Program-made: the position numbers and the translations under genes | The notes under the pieces: model-generated | Told to the model about the DNA's origin: nothing | The model's input: the letters and a program-made list of their open reading frames with translations, nothing else | Databases searched by the model: none | Origin: Lobosporangium transversale | Lineage: Eukaryota > Mortierellomycota > Mortierellomycetes > Mortierellales > Mortierellaceae | DNA length: 64,000 nt | Reading direction: 5' to 3' | NCBI RefSeq assembly: GCF_002105155.1 | Contig: NW_019028982.1 | Span: forward strand, 456,501-520,500 | Part shown: positions 10,740 to 24,032 of the stretch, piece after piece | Numbering within the stretch: the first letter of the stretch is position 1 | Layout: every line of letters starts with the position of its first letter

Positions 10740-13700
10740 TTATGCCGATAATGATTCGACATAAGCAAGTGCTCTCCTTTTAACCTCTTCAATATGTTCT
10801 TCATCACCATGGTCCTTTTCATAAGCAAGCCACTTCTTGAAGAAGAACTTCATCTTCTTGGATGAAAGTTTCAATGATACCACTCGAGCAAACAACCGAC
10901 TAAAAAAAGAAATTTGACGACATTTAGTTTCCATTTTTCTTCCAATGTACTTGATGAATAGGAATTTTTACAATTGAAATATAAATACTTACCGGACAGC
11001 ATCTTGTTCGCCGTTACGGATTTCCATATCAATATAGATGGACCAAAGATCAATACGTTTAGGATAATTAGACATGACACCTTCAAAGATGGTTCGTCCG
11101 CGTTCTGGTTCACCATACTTGAACTCGAGCTGTGCAAATTTGGAGATTGTCTTGATATGCTTCCGTTTAGGTAAAGATTTCAAGCTACGCTGAAGTAATT
11201 CACGTCCAGCTTCCAAGTTGCCATGATGCAATTGAAAATGACCAAAGCCTGTCCATACTTTTGAACTCTGACCAAATTTCTTAGTCATAGTATTATAAAG
11301 TTCGGTTGCCAGCTACAAAATTATCAAGAAGGAATAATATTAATACACTGTGCTGTAAAGAAAATATATTAATAGTTTACATTGTGGTCATTAAAATTTA
11401 AAAAAGAAGACCGCGGACTTACATCAGTCTTATTAGATCGCTCGTAAATCTTGACCAGTTGAAGATAGACCTTCTTGGGCTCGCATGTCTGAACAGCATT
11501 CTTAAATACCTCCTCCAAGGTGTCAGAGCTGCCAAAAGTGTTTTCCAAGTTCATCAGAGCCACCCATACATTCATCTTCTCTTGTTCCTCCCTAAAGCTG
11601 ATGGTCTTGAGTGCACGCTGTCCAATTTCGCGCGCCTTGTTGATCTCTGACAGCTGAAGCTGGAATGCCATGTAGTTAATCCACAAGTATGAAGAGTTGG
11701 GTGACCCAAGCAACAGTCGCTCATAATCTGCTGCTACTTGGGGTGCCTGTGATTGCAAATCCTCAGTCTCATCGCTCACAATGACTGCTTGCTTCTTTGA
11801 CTTCTTTTTCTTACTTGATCGTGTATCATCGTCAGAGTCGTCAGTATCACTATTATCGCTTTCATTGTTTTCCTCCACATCATCCTTGCCGTCCCAGTTG
11901 AATCCAGATGTAACAGCCAATGGTGAAGCATCAATCATTTCGACATCACTATCATCACCCTTGAAGGCCTTGCTTTGTTCTTCCTGGTCTTCTTCTTCGT
12001 CCTCATCTGCAGAGTCGCTATCAACATGTCCTGCGAAAATATTATCCACTTCTTCGTTTTCATATTCGTCATCATCACTGTCAGAGTCTGAATTGTTCAT
12101 GTTAATATCAATGTCACTTGTGCCTTCCATCTCTACATCAGATCCAGCCTCTACCATTTCTTCATCCTCATCCTCATCCTCATCCTCATCTTCAGCATCA
12201 GCATCTTCAAAGTATGAAGATTTGAGACCAAAAGAAATACGCTTCTTCTCGAGGTCAATATCCAAGATCTTGGCCTTAACAGGATCACCGACCGCATACA
12301 ACTTGGAAACATCAGGAACGCGGTTCTCTGAGATTTCAGAAATATGGCAGAGACCACTAACATTGCTGTTATCAATCTTGATAAAGACACCAATGTCCTT
12401 AACGGCCTTAATCGTACCCTTGATCTTCTGACCCTTGGTAAAATCAGCAAGAGTTTGGGCGGCTTTGAAACTGGGATCAATTTGACTGGCCTTTAGTGTC
12501 AGCTCAATCTGGTTACGATCCTCGTTCAAGCTGACGACTTTAGCCTTAACAAGTTGACCCACTGTAAAATTGCTCTTCCAATCCTTTAGATAATCATCCG
12601 AGAGCTCCGCAATCTTGACACGTCCACTCAGCTTAGGACTCAAAGCAACGAACAATCCTTTATCAGCCACGTTGCTTACAAACCCCTGAAGAATGCCTCC
12701 AGCAGCCATATCAGCAAAGCCCTTGACTTCTGGATCGTGAACTGGAGAATGTTCTTCAGGCGATAGACGTGAATGACGGAGAGAGAGATCAATCTTCTTA
12801 TTGCTGCTGTCAACACTGAGGACAAAGCACTTGAGGATTTGTCCCTTTTTGAAGCCACCCAAAAGCTTATCAGAGTCTGCATAGACATCAGAAATATGAG
12901 TCAAATGGACACGACCAAAGACCTTACCACCCAAGTGGATATCTAGTCCAGCATGCTGAATACCTCCGACACGGCCGGAAACAATGGAGCCTTCCTTTAC
13001 ATCTTCAAACTTGTCAATTGGCGTAACTTTAGTTTTCTTCTTGTCCTTGTTGTTATCCTTATCTTTTGTGGCCGAGGTAGTTGGCTCGACAACGAGAATG
13101 ACACGCTCAGCTGTCTGCCCTTTACCCTGCGACTTGGGAACATATGCAACCACGGTCTTGACCTTCTCTCCAACTTTGTAGCTGATGAAGCGATCCTTTC
13201 TGTTGTTGAATGAGCGCGTGGCTGCAAATGCAATCATGTTATTGAACTGAGGGATCGAAAGTACAATATAGTCGTCCTTGACCAACTCGATAACTGCTTC
13301 GATAGTTTCCTGTGACTTGTTAAGAGCAGCTAGACTCATAAACTGCTTTGAAAGCTTGCTGTTCGAGACTTTACCGGCGTTAGCCTCCTTAGATTCTTCT
13401 TCCGAAATGAGTGAATCCTTAAGGGAAAAGTCAACGGTCTCCTTTTCAAAGTCGATATCAAGGACCTTGGCAACACATTTCAGCCCGACTTTACCCTTGA
13501 TACCCTTGGTATGATCAACTGCCACGAGACCAGTCTTGCTGTTGTCACCATAGGAAACGGTCCATTGATCTGCCGTTACATTCTTGATCTCGACCATTGT
13601 GCATGCTCCAATAGAGAGCGCCGCGTCGTCTTTCTTTGCTAAGCGCTCTAGTTGTCTAAAGTAAGATCCTAAGAACTCACCCTGGAACATGATCGACTCT

Positions 13701-14257
13701 ACAGAGCCATTGTTGACCTCTGAAGGCTTGAGAGTCACTTCAGTCTTGCCACTTTCAGGGTCAATCTTGGTCACCTTGATCAAGACTGACTGGTCCTTGA
13801 TAAACGCAGTGTCGGATATGTCTGAAAGTGAATGACGGAAGGCGAGGGCCTCAATCCTATTGGCAAATTCTACGAAGACACCAAATTTGGCGACTTGACG
13901 GACAAAGGCTGCATAGACATGGCCTTCTTTGAGGTCCTCGCGCTTCGTAACGAGACTATTGAGCTTCGCAGCCATCACCAATGAGGGCTTCTTACTGACT
14001 TGGACGTTTCCGCGTTTTTCATCTTGATTCAGCACAACCAAATCTGAAAGGATCATTCCTTCCTTCATACTATTATAAATACGCTCGGCTTGCTCGCCAA
14101 GATGGTCAGACAGATGGGCGACGCTGAGGACAGCTTTGGTTTCTGAAGGTTTGAGAGTCAGATGGATGATATTATTCTTGATAGCAACAACCTTTCCTTT
14201 ATGAATCGATCCAACGGGAGCAGAGCTTAAGTCGGTCTCCGATGATTTCTATTTAGT

Positions 14258-14293
<36 letters not shown>

Positions 14294-16629
14294 ATCAGAA
14301 GATAAGTTCCTGGCGAATGCCTTTTTTTTTTTTTTTTTTTTTTTTACCTTGAAAGACACCTTCATTCGTTGCTCTTCAGTATCAACTCCAAGAATACGAC
14401 ATGTCTTAACTTGACCCGGCTGGAAGATTTCGAGATTGTTGACATGTGACTCCTGAAGCTCAGAAATATGAGCAAAAGCTTTGATATTGTTATAGAAGGA
14501 GACGATACATCCGTAGGCATTGGTTTTCATAATGACTCCATCTGAAAAAGTACCGGGCTCCACACCTTCCAAAGAGGTAATGATAGGGAGTTTGCTGTTG
14601 ATTAATGAGTCCTTGCAAGTCAAAATGACTTTGTTATCCGTAGGGTCAGTGGAGAGAACTCTACATTTGACGGTTTTTCCTTCTTTAAATTTGTCATCGA
14701 TGTGTTTCTTGGTGCTACTGCTAATGACCGAGTCAACGCAGTGTATGAGAGGAACAAAGCCTTTGATATTCTTGGCCAAGTTGACGACAACACCCTTGTC
14801 ATTACTCTTGACAACCGTACCCTTGATAATAGATCCAACCTTAATGTCATCCACGCGAAGGAATGGTTGGTCAATGACGGAGCTTTGCAAGCTTAGTTGA
14901 AATATGCCATCTACGGGATCATACCCGACAACCATACCACGATGTACAGAGCCCAGCTTGAATTTGCCAACGGCGGAGATGTTGGTGAGACGTTCGTCTG
15001 ACACACGTGAGATGTGTACATATCCTGGAATATCGATTCCTTCAATCTCGCAAAGTAGGCCATGACGAGCATCAATACGTTTAACAGTAATGGTGTCGAA
15101 CGAGCGGCCAATAGGAATGGCTTTTTCGGGGTAAACTTTAGATCCAATCTCTGCCTCTGTGGTGTTAGGCTGAGTCAAGCCCATGACATGTTTAGCAGTG
15201 GAAAGTCCGATCTTTGTGGGATGGCTTGCCAAATCAATGTATAGAACTCTAGCCTTGATTTTGTCATTAATTTTGATAACTTCCTCCAGTTGTTTCTTTG
15301 ATTCAATTATTCCATGAGCTGTGTGGAAATAGTCGATTGTAGCGTCGAAATGGCCCATAAACTTGCATACAGCCCCAATATCCTGAATCTCTGTGACATG
15401 CGCTTCGACGACGTCACCGGGCATGATTGATCCGATCTCCGAGAAAGAAAAGTTGTCAGCAAGCTGGAGATTTGTAGCGAAAACAAGAGGTATGAATGAT
15501 AAAAGATAAAGAAAAGGGAGGATTAGGCTTGAAAAATAGATAGATTTATAAAAAAGACAAACAACAAAAGTTCATATGAAGGTTTTACGTACAGTGGCCC
15601 TAGAAACCTTCAAAGAGTCGACGGTAAGTTGAACAATCTTCTTGTTAGACTCAACTGACAGGACACTAAAAGTGAGAACTTGACCCACAGACAATGGCTT
15701 ATCATTGTTCTTGATGCGTTGATACATTTTTGCTTCAGAATTTTTTAGGAATCCATGCATGCCATTCATTCCAAACGTGACGATATAACCGTGATCCTCA
15801 ATGCTTTGAATAGCCCCAGAAATAAGCTATGTTCGCAGATTCATGTCACGAAAAAAAAAAAAAAAAAAAAAAGTTAAAGTAATCTAATGGCATGATATCC
15901 AATTGAATAACGGCATATCCATTTTAAAAAAAGAATACAGAGGATTAAAGCTTTGATGCATCGCATACCGTTCCTGATGAGATATCAACAGGCTTAATTC
16001 CCGCATTGACGATAAATGGCTTCATGCTCAAAAAGATCTTGCGCCTATGTTTATCACTACCGGACGCTGCGGCACCACCAGAAGCACCCTGTTGCAATCC
16101 AATAATGACGCATTGGATCCACTGTCCCACAAAAAAATAGTCATTCAGGTCTGGGAGGCTATCTCTTGATTCCTGAATCAATTCATCGGAGATTTCTGAA
16201 ATGTTCAAAAATCCAATGAGGTTGTTTGGAAGAGCAACGACCAACTCTGGCAAGTTATCCCGTCCGTGTGTGATCTTGGTAATGCATCCAAGTAGTTTTG
16301 TGCCTTCAATAAGACGCTAAAATCACAAAGATATCAGCCGAAAAGAAAAAATAAAATCATCTTTTCCCTCTACACATTATAGATCAACTAAAGGAGAAAA
16401 AAAAAAGCCTTCCTGCCAATTGTAGTGCAAATATACCTTAAAGGACAAGATCTCAACTCTATGCTTCTTGTTATCGAATGTATTTTCAAAATTAACGGGG
16501 GCAGATTTCTTCATAGATTTATGTTTTTTCTTGGGATGTCCTGTATCTGAGCTTTTTGAAGTTTGTGCTCCAGATTCCTGTGGAAATAAATACGAATTAA
16601 TAGTCAAGTTTTGAAGCAGCACAATTGAA

Positions 16630-16665
<36 letters not shown>

Positions 16666-16811
16666 CTTACAGAGAAAAGCGAGCTATCCACTTGATGAGC
16701 GATCTCTTTATATTCAAGTGGAGTAAGCCCCGTAGCACCACCACGAGGAAAATCCTCTTCCTCTTTCTGTTTACGCTTTGTCACTGGCGCCTTGTACTCT
16801 TTTGATGACAT
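10740..16811 (-). CDS. RRP5: RRP5 (PDCD11) pre-rRNA processing factor with S1 and HAT/TPR repeats
   Basis: Eight exons join in frame on the minus strand: 16811-16671, 16577-16437, 16316-15969, 15826-15593, 15463-14348, 14248-11423, 11312-10993, 10899-10740, giving about 1761 residues (yeast Rrp5 has about 1,730). A short Lys-rich N-terminus is followed by a long array of S1 RNA-binding repeats, for example VGSIIKGTVVKSNDKGVVV, EGSIVSGRVGGIQHAGLDI and KGQKIKGTIKAVKDIGVFI. Then come very acidic Asp/Glu/Ser linkers and a C-terminal HAT/TPR region (WVALMNLENTFG, VWTGFGHFQLHHGN, ARVVSLKLSSKKMKFFFKKW). RRP5 acts in the nucleolus in both 18S and 5.8S/25S rRNA maturation. Several introns carry long T-tracts on the coding strand. 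Confidence 0.96.
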
Positions 16812-17220
16812 GTCTGTTATAGGTATTTAAGTGAAGTATAATAAGAAATAAAAATAAAAAAAAAAAAGAATTTATACAAGAGAGAATAGGCTAAATGAAT
16901 AAATGAATATGAGAAATGAATGACAGCTCTGACGGTAGTGTCTTCAATAGAGGGAAATAGAAAGTGTCGTTTGTTACTACCCGCAGAGACTGACGAGAGG
17001 ACAAAGAAGAGTTAAAGCTTTTTTTTTTTTTTTTTTTTTTTTTTGAAAAATAAATATGTGACGACTTATCAAGATGGGTATCACAGTCGCATAGTGGCTT
17101 GTTTTTGACCCATTGCTCTCATTGCGGAATTGCTTGACACGACTTCGGCTAGAATCACTGCATTGAGGACAACGGAGCTTGATTGCTGGAAAAATAAAAT
17201 AAAAAAATAAAGGGAACAAA
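16812..17220. promoter_or_regulatory. divergent promoter between RRP5 and the Sel1/MYND gene
   Basis: The two start codons are 409 bp apart and point away from each other, so this spacer should contain both promoters. It has a T24 run near 17021-17044 and A-rich stretches near 16855-16867 and 17189-17208. I see no clear TATA box. Confidence 0.5.
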
Positions 17221-18642
17221 ATGGCCAGCCCGATGGATTTCTTTGAAATGTTATTGGAGAACAGTCTCAACAATGAAGGCGCACCGACTGTTCCTGGAGA
17301 TAACAATGGAGACCCAGGAGCGTTCATGAACCTTACTCAAGGGCAATATGAAACCCTCATGGCGCTTTATCGCGATGTGGATCCTGACCTTGCAACAAAA
17401 GTGCCTATCTTATACCCTGAACTGGCACGCAATTTTGCGAAGCACCATGAGGATTGCCAGTCAGAGCTATTCAAACTCAGATGGGGCCCAAAGAAATATG
17501 TAAAAGAGCTGGAGTATCTATGGGAGAGCCTCCACAAAGTCGGTCAAGAATTTGCCAACAATGAATGCGATACCGAAAAGACTCGCAAACGCCTCAAATT
17601 GAAGCCACCGGGTACTCCAATGGATCAGCTGAAGAACGTCGAAGAAGTCATGGACCTTGGCATGCTCTATGCATGTTTGTCTGCTAATTCAAATGTGTCT
17701 TTATTGACTCTGCCTCACTTCCGAGAGGGCAAGGCCTATTACGACTACGCAATCGAAAAATTTAAGCATTCATGGGCGGCATTGCAAGTAGGGTCCCTAT
17801 ACATGGCAGAGTTCAAAAAATTCAACAGGAAACATTGTTTGGAAAGCGAGGATCCAGAACGGATAGCTTTTGAATATAACCTTAAGGCGGCAGAGCTTGG
17901 TAACCCCACGGGTATGTACAGAGTAGCCAAGTATTACGAAGAGAAGCTAGGTAAGCTAGATAAAGCAATGGAATGGTACGTCGAAGCAGCTAGTCATGGC
18001 TACCCAGACTCGGCCTACAAGCTGGCAATGCTCTATCAAGAGGGTAGACCTGATGCCACCCCCAAGGTAGAGGTTGACCTTGATAAGGCGATTGGTTATC
18101 ATATCCGTGCCCTGGAATATGGATATGGTGCGTCCGGAACTGAGCTTGGACGTTTTTTCTTCCGACTATCAACTGATGATGAATTCCGTCAACAGTTCCC
18201 TACGACAAGTCAATATTATTCTTCGGACCCAAAGAAATACTTGGAGATGGCGATTACACATTTGAACGAGTCAAACCATCTGCTGGAGGTCGAATCGCTT
18301 CAATTACTAGGAAAAATCTACAGTACAAAGGAGTACGGACGATATGATATTGAGAACTCTCAGAACTTGTATGAGCTGGCGTTCATATCGGCAAACGGCA
18401 GTGAAAAATCTTATGAACTCCTTTGCAACATCCTTCGAGTCAAGAAAGCCGGCATGCAAGTAGAACCTCAGCAAGTAGACTCTCTGGGACTTCGGAAATG
18501 CGGGGCCCGGGGCTGTGAAAACAAAGAGATAAAAATAGACCAGTTCCAACGATGTGCTAAATGCAAAAAGGTGTTCTACTGCTCGCGCAACTGTCAAGTT
18601 GAGGATTGGAAGGCGCGCCACAAGCTGCACTGCAAGAAGTGA
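17221..18642 (+). CDS. Sel1-repeat protein with C-terminal MYND zinc finger
   Basis: This is one uninterrupted frame of 473 residues; unlike its neighbours it has no intron. The middle (residues about 140-400) shows alpha-helical Sel1/TPR-like repeats, such as NPTGMYRVAKYYEEKLG followed by LDKAMEWYVEAASHGYPDSA and YKLAMLYQEGR. The last 45 residues form a MYND zinc finger: CGARGC, then CAKCKKVFYCSRNCQ, then HKLHC, giving the expected C-x(4)-C, C-x2-C, C-x3-C, H-x3-C ligands. Both modules mediate protein-protein contacts, and I cannot assign a pathway. AATAAA strings lie near 18682 and 18694. Confidence 0.85.
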   Translation: MASPMDFFEMLLENSLNNEGAPTVPGDNNGDPGAFMNLTQGQYETLMALYRDVDPDLATKVPILYPELARNFAKHHEDCQSELFKLRWGPKKYVKELEYLWESLHKVGQEFANNECDTEKTRKRLKLKPPGTPMDQLKNVEEVMDLGMLYACLSANSNVSLLTLPHFREGKAYYDYAIEKFKHSWAALQVGSLYMAEFKKFNRKHCLESEDPERIAFEYNLKAAELGNPTGMYRVAKYYEEKLGKLDKAMEWYVEAASHGYPDSAYKLAMLYQEGRPDATPKVEVDLDKAIGYHIRALEYGYGASGTELGRFFFRLSTDDEFRQQFPTTSQYYSSDPKKYLEMAITHLNESNHLLEVESLQLLGKIYSTKEYGRYDIENSQNLYELAFISANGSEKSYELLCNILRVKKAGMQVEPQQVDSLGLRKCGARGCENKEIKIDQFQRCAKCKKVFYCSRNCQVEDWKARHKLHCKK

Positions 18643-21153
18643 AAAAAAATACAAAAGGCATTTTATACATGTCCCTTTATGAATAAAATGTATGAATAAA
18701 TCTTATAACCTTCTATTGTTTATCTGACGAAGTGTAAATGTTAATTGTCTTTTGTTTATTCGACGAATGGTTTTGAAAGCGCCACCAACTTTAAGTTTCT
18801 TTTAGTGTGAGGGTCGGTCAGCGCACAAACCGCTAAAAGTACTGTGGATTTGTCATTCATCAATGGATATTGACCCTCTCAGTGCGGACAATTTTTTATA
18901 AAAAAGGCAGTGCCACGACATGGCTGGTAATCTTTAGTTAAGGCAATCTTTAGAATTATGATATCGTCATTTCAGGAAAACTGTGGATTGCAACGCAACA
19001 GGTCGTTTTTCAGCTGCACAGACCTGCCTAAAATCCAGGCACACTCAGGGCAATATCTAGTCTTTGCACTGCCAAATGATGTCTTTATCCATTAGCAGGA
19101 CGTAAGAAAGTGTATTTAGGCATATCAGGAGCATAGATAATGGCGATCAAATATATTACATGTGAACGACGTCTCAGTAATGTTTGTTCACAATGACAGT
19201 GCTTTATACTCTTTGTACGAAAACTTTTCATGTCTCCAAGATTCGAGGAGTGACTATGGTGCCACAAGGTCCATGTGAACTTTACAAATGTCTTCCCTTT
19301 GCAGACAACTGTATCTAGGAACACCAAGTCCTAAAGAGCAAGAGAAGCAATGAGGCAAAAATCTGGTTCTATTTAAATATTTCCTACTCAATTATGAGAC
19401 CAAAGCAGATTGGACCAATAGGCGGACTTTGTTTAAAAAAGACTCCCTTTTTCTTTTCCACCCCCGTAGCAGAAGCCGGTGACGTGAAGCTGTTGGCTGA
19501 CTGATGACAGTTCTGCTTAAATAGATAGCTATTCTTGCACCGTGTGGAGGTGCCATCCGTATTCATTATACATGCGCCCACCAGGCTTAGGATTGAGCAG
19601 ACAAAGTTCGGTTCGAAAGGAATTGGTTAATCCTAGCAAAAAAAAAAAAAAAAAAAAAAAAACTAAGTTATCCCGCAATAATAAATAATCATTTGCCACG
19701 CCTCTCATTTCTATTTATTCATTTCCTTCGTCATTCACTTTTTATAAACATCTGTCATCTGAACTTTTCTTTTTTTATTCCTCTTCGTATTCAGAAACAT
19801 TCATCAACACACATCTTTTTCATACTCGAATCATCCTCATATCCACATTTACACACCATTACCACTTTTCCTTTGTATTTGTGTTCATCCACTTTTTCTT
19901 ATATCTTACTCTTTATTCCTTAGCGGTAGGTCTTATATTAATTGACTTTTATCATCACTCCAATCAATTCATGTAGCCTTTCACCTTCCTTGTCACAGTC
20001 ATTCCTGTGTCAAGGAGGGAAATAATAATGACAATGATTATTAAATCACACATGGATGATTAATTCTCTCAATGAAGGATACACATGCACTTTTTTTAAA
20101 CTTTTTTCCTTCCAATGTTCAGAGTGGATGATGGTGTTCAATTTGTGTCCATACTGGAGGCTTGGGTGTCATTCGTACCCTGAATACATTGGTCTTTTGC
20201 ATTTTTTTAAAAAAAAAAACAAATGGGTGACCAAGCTGTTGTTTTTGCATGGGCCGCATCAAATCATCAAATGTGGCATTATTATTATTATTATTTTCTT
20301 CATCATTGCGGTTTTGATCCAAAAAGGTATTTTTAAGCAATCGCAGATAAAGATCAGCTGATCCGATGTCCACCCCCTCGCCCATTCATTCTCGTCGCTC
20401 TCACACATACTCTCTCTCCTGTAATCCCATTCTGTCACATCGTCACCTCTTTTACCTCCTTTTGGTGTTCTGGATTTTTCTCTTCTTTTCAGCTTTATAC
20501 AAAAAAAAAATAACATTAAGCATGGATATTTTTTTAGCTTGAGCTTTTTTTTTGAGCAAAGATGACCTGCAGTCAGGCATTTCTTATTAAAAGAGGATTT
20601 GTCCATGGTTGAAACGTGATACTTCATAACACCAATGTTTCAAAACATATCTGAACAAAGTATGGAGCAGATCAATCCAAATGAAATACATTGCCAGATA
20701 CAGTCGTTAGTTCTCCAGAAGCGAAAGAGAGAATGGAACTTTAGATGAATGCTATCTGTGTGTATATCATTTCTAGTTTGTCTATGACGATGTATCCAGG
20801 TCTAAGTCGAATGTGGGCAATGGTTGAATTGAGTGAATTTTTATTTCTCTTGCGTGTCTCCTTTTTTGCTTCCGCTTTTTATTGTTTCTTTTTCCTTTCC
20901 TCCATCCAACTCTCTTTTGCCAGTCCTGATTCTTTTTTCAGTCTCAATTTATCCCTCTTTTTGTATTTTATCATCCTTTGATCATCTAATCACTCATCTG
21001 CACTTCCACATCTCTCATCTCCTGTAATACTAATAATTACTGCATCAATCGTCTGTCCCAACACTCCCGATATATCAAAGTATTAGCAGATAATAACGTA
21101 TTTGCTCCTAAGCGAGGTCAAAAACTTAATCGACAGTATCTCGACACCAATCA
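18643..21153. other. intergenic region; 5' leader of casein kinase gene
   Basis: I find no gene in about 2.5 kb. An A24 run lies near 19639-19662. A C/T-rich tract runs from about 19690 to 19920, and another C/T-rich stretch (about 20850-21020) directly precedes the kinase start and is probably its leader. A trinucleotide run (ATT) lies at 20278-20294. Nothing structured was recognised. Confidence 0.45.
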
Positions 21154-21696
21154 ATGACCATGGAATTGAGAGTGGGCAACAAGTACAGAATAGGCCGTAA
21201 AATCGGTTCTGGCTCCTTTGGCGACATCTATCTTGGTAAGCAAAAAAATAATAATTTTATAAAACTTGTATCGGCAATAAGTATAGTTTTTAGTGTGTAT
21301 TGTCCACACAGGAATCTCTTGGCAATGATGCCGCTCTTTTTTTTCCCCGTCCTTTAAGCTCAAACAATTGCACCGCCAAATCACTGTTGTTCTTGCATTT
21401 ATCACGCATAAATTACCACTTGAAATGAGATATGTACTTTGCTACTATCCTATGGCTCATCTTGGCTCAGAATTATCGCTCCAAAGCATGCGTTTTCAAC
21501 ATTATATGTTTGACGCATGCTTTCTAATTACTACTCCAGCCAATTTATCGAGAAACAAGGTGGTGTAGAGCCACTTCAAGCTAGTTTCTTACCCATGAGT
21601 GCGATATAAGTTTGCATTTTAAATGAAGTAATAGGAGAGCACAACAGGCCGAAAAAAGGATGTGGGTGGCCCATGTCTTGCTCTTCATTCGATCCT

Positions 21697-21731
<35 letters not shown>

Positions 21732-22565
21732 GTCGATTTAATTTCAGTCTTTTATCGTAGCGAGAAATATGAAGACGTCTCCTGAGACCATACTTCTTGC
21801 CTCCTGGTTCATTCTCATGTCGCTCTCTGTTTTTTCATTATCCTCGGGTTCAATTTTTTTAGGGGTCATTCTATCATTTATTTTCAACAAACACTGCAAT
21901 ATTTTTGTTAACACAACAATCGATCGTTTGAAACATTTTGTAAATTATTTAGGCACAAGTATTGTTAATGGCGAAGAAGTGGCCATTAAATTGGAGTCCA
22001 TCAAAGCAAAGCATCCACAGCTGGAATATGAGGCACGAGTATATAAGACATTGGCGGGCGGAATCGGCATCCCTTTCATCCGCTGGTTCGGAACGGAGTG
22101 CGATTATAATGCTATGGTGATGGATCTCCTCGGACCAAGTTTGGAGGATCTGTTCAACTTTTGTAGTAGAAAGTTTTCGCTAAAGACTGTTCTTTTGCTT
22201 GCCGACCAACTGGTATGTCCCCTCCTCTTTTTTTTTTATGCTTGTAATACTCCTTTCCGGCACAGCTCTAGCCTGCATGTTCATCAGCAACGGAATGGAG
22301 CTATTGGGAATACCAAATGTTCGATTATTTTGGACTCAGATATTTCAGATAATTTCTTTGTTGTCTAAAGAAAGCATAATCTGATTGGTTATCATTACTC
22401 ACTATTGAACGTACATAGATCTCACGAATTGAATATATTCACTCCAAGAACTTCATCCATCGTGACATTAAACCTGATAACTTCTTAATGGGTATCGGTA
22501 AGCGTGGAAATCAAGTTTATGTGATTGACTTTGGTCTGGCCAAGAAATACCGTGATCCGAAGAGC

Positions 22566-22597
<32 letters not shown>

Positions 22598-23186
22598 CCT
22601 GACAGGAACAGCTCGTTATGCAAGTATCAATACCCACTTGGGAGTCGGTATGTGTGTATTTTTTTTCTTTAGCTTTTTCGCTTTTGTGTTTTGTTGCGCT
22701 ATGATGAATGAAGCCTATTTCTCACTTCACTCTTGCTGATGGTCGCTTATATATATATATCTTCTGTTTATAAAAATCAACAGAACAATCACGCCGTGAT
22801 GATTTGGAGTCTTTGTCATATGTAATGATGTACTTCTGCAGAGGCTCATTGCCTTGGCAGGGATTAAAAGCTGCGACCAAGAAACAAAAGTACGATCGCA
22901 TCATGGAAAAGAAGATGACTACTTCAACCGACATACTATGCCGTGGTTTCCCTCAGGAATTTGCTATCTACCTGAATTATGTTCGTTCACTTCGCTTTGA
23001 TGACAAACCTGACTACTCTTATTTGCGCAAGCTGTTCCGCGATCTGTTTGTCCGTGAAGGCTTCCAGTACGACTATGTCTTTGATTGGACCATTTACAAA
23101 TATGTATGTATCAACTGTTCTGCCAATCATGGCGACGATTTTTGTTAGACGAGCGATCATAATATTTCGGTCCTAATTAATTTACA

Positions 23187-23220
<34 letters not shown>

Positions 23221-24032
23221 GGAAAAGGAGAGCACACGCAGTCAGCAGATGGCGATGCAGCAGCCTCAGGTCCAGCAGCAAGTACCTCCACAACAGGAGC
23301 CTGTAAGGAGATATATATTCACTACGTTTTTTTTCCCTTTTTTTCATTTTTTACAATATTGACTGATTTGTAATTGTGGATTTATAGAAGTACCAGACAT
23401 ATTACCAGCAACCTGTGAGAGCATTGAGGACCGATCAGCAAGATATGACTTCCCAGCCAGCCATACCCATCATGCATGAGCAGCCACGCCGTCGCCTTCA
23501 GGTTCCTCCTCCGCAATCTCAAGGGATGCCTCAGTCAGGACAGGATCAAGGCAACGATCCACGAGTAAACCCATCGGACCGAATGTAAGTTTAGAGTTTA
23601 GATAAATACATGTTTCTTCGTTAAGGAAAAGCTACGATGGATTTTTATATAGTGCTTCGTGCTCAAAAGCATGCATACCCTCTCCCCAGCAAAAGGCAAT
23701 GAAACACTGATTATTTCTGGAACAATGGCAAAGTAAAGACAACATTCAATAGCCCTGCAAATGTTGTCGGCTCCAAAGCTCTACTGGGCTAGGGTCGGGA
23801 AAACATTTTATATATATATATATATTTTAAGCTCCTCAACCGGTGCCATCAAGGCTGAGAATGAATAAGCTCATCTATACGACAATCAACAGCCAATGTG
23901 CTCTTTCAATCACCTTTTTTTTTTTGTGATTGGCGACATACACGGACGTGTTTAGGAATTCGATTACCAAATTAAGCACATAAACTCACATTACTATTCT
24001 TTGTTATTTACTTTGATAGGTATCAGCATTGA
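21154..24032 (+). CDS. casein kinase 1, delta/epsilon (Hrr25) group
   Basis: Seven exons (21154-21235, 21953-22212, 22419-22647, 22784-23103, 23222-23302, 23388-23584, 24020-24032) join in frame to 393 residues. The N-terminus [18 protein letters not shown] is the CK1 glycine loop. Further hallmarks are VAIKLE (lysine), [40 protein letters not shown], and the CK1-specific [20 protein letters not shown] in place of an APE motif. The catalytic domain ends near residue 297 and is followed by a Gln/Pro-rich tail. CK1 delta/epsilon kinases phosphorylate primed or acidic Ser/Thr sites in DNA repair, vesicle transport and division. The first intron is 717 bp with a T30 tract. A TAA-type trinucleotide run (23187-23220) forms the polypyrimidine-poor acceptor of intron 4. 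The last exon codes only a few residues. Confidence 0.95.

Noticed and set aside
11781-12431. Ser-rich plus-strand frame within RRP5
   Set aside because: It is the complement of the acidic linker of RRP5; there is no independent evidence of coding.
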